From Balaenoptera acutorostrata (Eukaryota > Chordata > Mammalia > Artiodactyla > Balaenopteridae): a stretch of 64,000 bases of DNA. The notes below the pieces were generated by a model. That model was not told where the DNA came from. It was given only the letters and a program-made list of their open reading frames with translations, and did no database searches. Numbering within the stretch: the first letter of the stretch is position 1; each line of letters starts with the position of its first letter. Positions 61,291-64,000 of the stretch are shown piece after piece. The stretch spans positions 11,909,770 to 11,973,769 of the forward strand of contig NC_080070.1 in NCBI RefSeq assembly GCF_949987535.1, in the 5' to 3' direction. The position numbers were made by a program, and so were the translations under genes.

Positions 61291-61644
61291 AAAAAAAAAA
61301 AAAAAAAAAATCATGAAAAACCTAGGGGCAAGACGGGAATAAAGACGCAGACCTACTAGAGAATGGACTTGCAGACACGGGGAGGGGGAAAGGTAAGCTG
61401 GGACAATACCAAATATAAAATAGATAGCTAGTGGGAAGCAGTCACGTAGCACAGGAAGATCAGCTTGGTGCTTTGTGACCAGCTAGAAGGGTGGGATAGG
61501 GAGGATGGGAGGGAGGGAAACGCAAGAGGGAAGAGATATGGGGATATATGTATATGAATAACTGATTCACTTTGTTATAAAGCAGAAACTAATGCACCAT
61601 TGTAAAGCAATTATACTCCAATAAAAATGTTAAAAAAACAAAAA

Positions 61645-61659
61645 AAAATGAAGGCCAAG
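61645..61659 (+). repeat. Target-site duplication, right, of L1 copy 3
   Basis: aaaatgaaggccaag directly after the A-rich tail. The leading A bases merge with the tail. Confidence 0.94.
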
Positions 61660-61744
61660 TATCCAAGTCATAGCAGTGATGACAGAGAAAGGAAAAAGAG
61701 GGATTGCATGGCTATTTAAATGTTATTCTCTCTGGCTAAAAACA
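61660..61744. other. Right part of the unidentified insert within the old L1M
   Basis: Continuation of the segment at 53716-54127 beyond L1 copy 3. No motif recognised. Confidence 0.35.
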
Positions 61745-63760
61745 ATGCTGACAATCTCTTCAATGACTTCTTATTCATTCAAATTCCTCTTCTTGCACAG
61801 CTTAATCACATCCTTTGTCCATTTTTCTTCTTTCTTTTTAAAAATTAATTAGTGATATTTCCTTATATAACTCAAGACATTTTTTATTATTGATGATACA
61901 AATATCACTTCCTGGACTATTATTTCTACTTATGTTGGTTGTCCTTTGTTAACCAAAATAGTTATATTTAATGTAGTCAAATCCATCCATTTTTTTTACC
62001 AAGTTCACCTGAATTTATGGGTCTTTTTCTGAGGTGTCAATCCTTTACCAAATGCCCATTTTTTTTCTTATACAAATGTATATCAATGTGTTTTACTAAT
62101 TGATGCTTTGCAGTATGTCAATATCTGGAGGGTTACTCATCCTCTTTCCTCTCTACTCTTTCCTCTTTGAAAAAATGTTTAAAACTTTACATTTTTATTA
62201 GTTATTTTAGGGTCTTTATTTTTCTATATGTATATTTAAACCAATATACTAATTTGCCTCATGATTCCAATCATAATTATTATTGGAAAAGCATTTAATA
62301 TATCTCTAACTTGGAAAAGGTGGCATTTTTACAAGGAAAAAAGGCATTTTTACCCACTCATGAATATGGTTTCTACCTTTATTTAGATTTCCTTTCTTGT
62401 CCTTTACTAGAGTCTTATATATTTTTCTTTACAAAGCTCTTGTGCATTTTGTTAAATTAATTCCTATATATTTTATGACTTGTGTTGCTATTGTACTGGT
62501 ATCATTTTTTATGATATTTTCTAATTGATTACTGCTGGTTTAGAAAAACTTTACTTTTATATGTAAATCTTACATTAGGAAATCTTGCTGAACTTTCTTA
62601 TTGGTGTGACTCATTTGCCTATTAATTTTCTCGGATTTTAAATGTAACTGATCATATCGTCAGCAAATAATTATAATATATTCTCCTCCATATCAATTAT
62701 TATTTTCATTCCTTTTGTATTGGCTAGAATTATAAGTACTGTGCTGTTAAGTATCATTTATACTTATCGTATGTATCTTGCTCCTGACTTTAGAAGAAGT
62801 GCCTCAGATTCCATTAAATACCACATTTGTTGTAGAATTTTTATATGTAGTTTTTATTAGGTTATAAAGTTCCTCTCTAGTTCTAGCTTTCTAAGAATTC
62901 TCATCGTTTTTTTCATGTATATTGAGATAACTCTGTTTTCCTTTAGTCAACCAACATGAGAGTGAATTTATAGATTTTTCTGAAGTTGAATCATCTGTGT
63001 ATTCCTGGGAAAATTGTCCCTTGGTAAAAATATGTTGTTTTTTTAAAAAAATGTTAAATTTCCTTGGATAATATTTTTAAATGTTTTCATCTGTAAAATT
63101 AGTGTATATGTTTTACATAATATACTAATGAGAATTATTTTAATCTAGGTTATGCAAATGTCATAAAATGAGTTGGGCAATTTTTCTTTCTTTTTTTCAT
63201 TTTCTGGAAAAACAAAATATATGTGGATTATATACTTTACAGTATAATTCTATTCTATTTTATTTATATTTATTATTATATTTATATTCATCTTGAAACT
63301 TTGGTAAAGTCCATCAGTAAAAGTATTTTCTATCCGAGTAGTGAGAAGGGCAGAGGGGTTATATTTTTAGTAGCAGCTCTATGTCATTAATGATCATAAT
63401 TCTATACAAATTTTCTATTTCTTCTTGGGCCAACTAGGCTTTTATTTTCAGATATGTGTCAACTGCATCCATAAATACTATTTAATAATATTATTTTATT
63501 TTTAATCTCTACTATATCTATTTTAACTTCTACCTTTTCATTTTTTAATTCATTTGTATCTTTTCTCACTTTTCCATGGTGAAAATTCCAGAAATTTGTC
63601 TGTCTTCCTAGAATCGTCAGAGAATCAACTTAAGGTTTTGTTTATGATCTGTTTTGTTTCTTTCCTGTGCTCTTGATTTCTTTATGTAGCATTATAATTC
63701 ATTTATTTTTGATACTTTAAGTTTATTGCTCTTTTCCTATCACCTATATTTCTATAAATT
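61745..63760 (-). mobile_element. Old antisense L1M, part 2 (split element)
   Basis: It resumes with gacttcttattcattcaaattcctcttc...cacatcctttgtccattttt and runs through the complement of ORF2 (aaattaattcctatatattttatg, attggctagaattataagtactgtgctg) to about 63760. The two parts join in consensus order, so about 8 kb between them was inserted later. Confidence 0.75.
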
Positions 63761-64000
63761 TACCAAAAAAAAAGATGCAAAACCCACAAAGAAATTAACT
63801 TTTCCTCCTTAGGGCCATAGATATTCATCAAACTCAATAACTTGACTGACCTCTTCTCTGCTGAAGTCAGAAAGCAGCAGTATCTTTTCTCCCTAGAAAC
63901 AGGGATTTGCAATCTGGTGACAAATGGCTGAGGAATGTAGAGATGATGTAAGTATTTCCAGTCTTTGTTCAAACACAGATCCCACATAATTCCGAGTCTG
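63761..64000. other. Window right edge, unassigned
   Basis: Non-L1 sequence with a short A run at 63765-63772. A 75-codon minus-strand open frame here has no recognised family. Confidence 0.35.

Larger units (their letters stand above)
54143..61644 (+). mobile_element. L1 copy 3, full length, inactive, with nested SINE
   Basis: Complete LINE-1 starting gagaggagcttcaagatggcgg, with a 5' UTR (54143-56518) holding a CpG-rich block around 54410-55110 and an antisense CHR SINE, then ORF1, ORF2, 3' UTR, AATAAA and A-rich tail. It is bounded by a perfect 15-base target-site duplication. Both frames are broken many times. It is inserted in material that itself splits an old antisense L1M. Confidence 0.96.

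Overview
The window looks like a mammalian nuclear genome, most likely a cetacean (whale or dolphin). The main evidence is five copies of the tRNA-derived CHR-type SINE, recognisable by its GGGGCTTCCCTGGTGGCGCAGTGG head, GGTTCGAGCCC box B and ccgcggagcaactaagcccg body. Three near-full-length L1 elements of one young lineage and many older MIR, L2 and L1M relics are also present. CHR SINEs are known from Cetacea, hippos and ruminants, so the assignment to Cetacea is an inference. No bacterial, phage or CRISPR-like structure was seen.

Gene content. The only convincing protein-coding gene is on the + strand at the left edge. It is a TRPM8 channel-associated factor (TCAF family, TCAF2-like). Its six 3'-terminal coding exons (1-712, 989-1086, 2056-2269, 2607-2846, 4345-4682, 6584-6838) have consensus splice sites and compatible phases. 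Together they read an uninterrupted 618-codon frame to a TAA, with an M60-like HELGH metallopeptidase motif. The 5' exons lie outside the window. About 14 kb downstream is a second, broken TCAF copy. It has an exon-5 equivalent (20969-21306) with an open frame and HEMGH, and an exon-6 equivalent (23632 to about 23886) with an in-frame TAG and a 1-base deletion. Introns and 3' flank between the copies also align, defining an old tandem duplication of about 4.7 kb (roughly 3820-8545 against 20490-25140). Exons 1-4 of the second copy are absent, and its left edge abuts the 3' end of L1 copy 1.

Layout. 1-9060: intact TCAF gene and 3' flank. 9060-13702: old repeats, a CHR SINE and an antisense L1M. 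13703-20485: L1 copy 1. 20490-25140: broken TCAF duplicate with two CHR SINEs. 25140-35640: gene-free DNA with a 5'-truncated L1 tail, an antisense L1 tail, L2 and a decayed L1. 35659-42820: L1 copy 2. 42838-53150: gene-free, with a probable LTR, MIR and L2 relics and a CHR SINE. 53150-63760: an old antisense L1M split by a further segment, itself interrupted by L1 copy 3 (54143-61644), which in turn carries an antisense CHR SINE.

Most notable. L1 copies 2 and 3 inserted independently, since each has its own target-site duplication. Yet by eye they share a block of about 1.45 kb in ORF2 that is almost identical and carries the same two frameshifts and two stops, while the adjoining sequence differs by roughly 5-6%. 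This looks like gene conversion or an assembly artefact. L1 copy 1 lacks a target-site duplication and sits exactly at the truncation of the TCAF duplicate, so it may mark an L1-mediated rearrangement. I found no credible new multi-gene system here.
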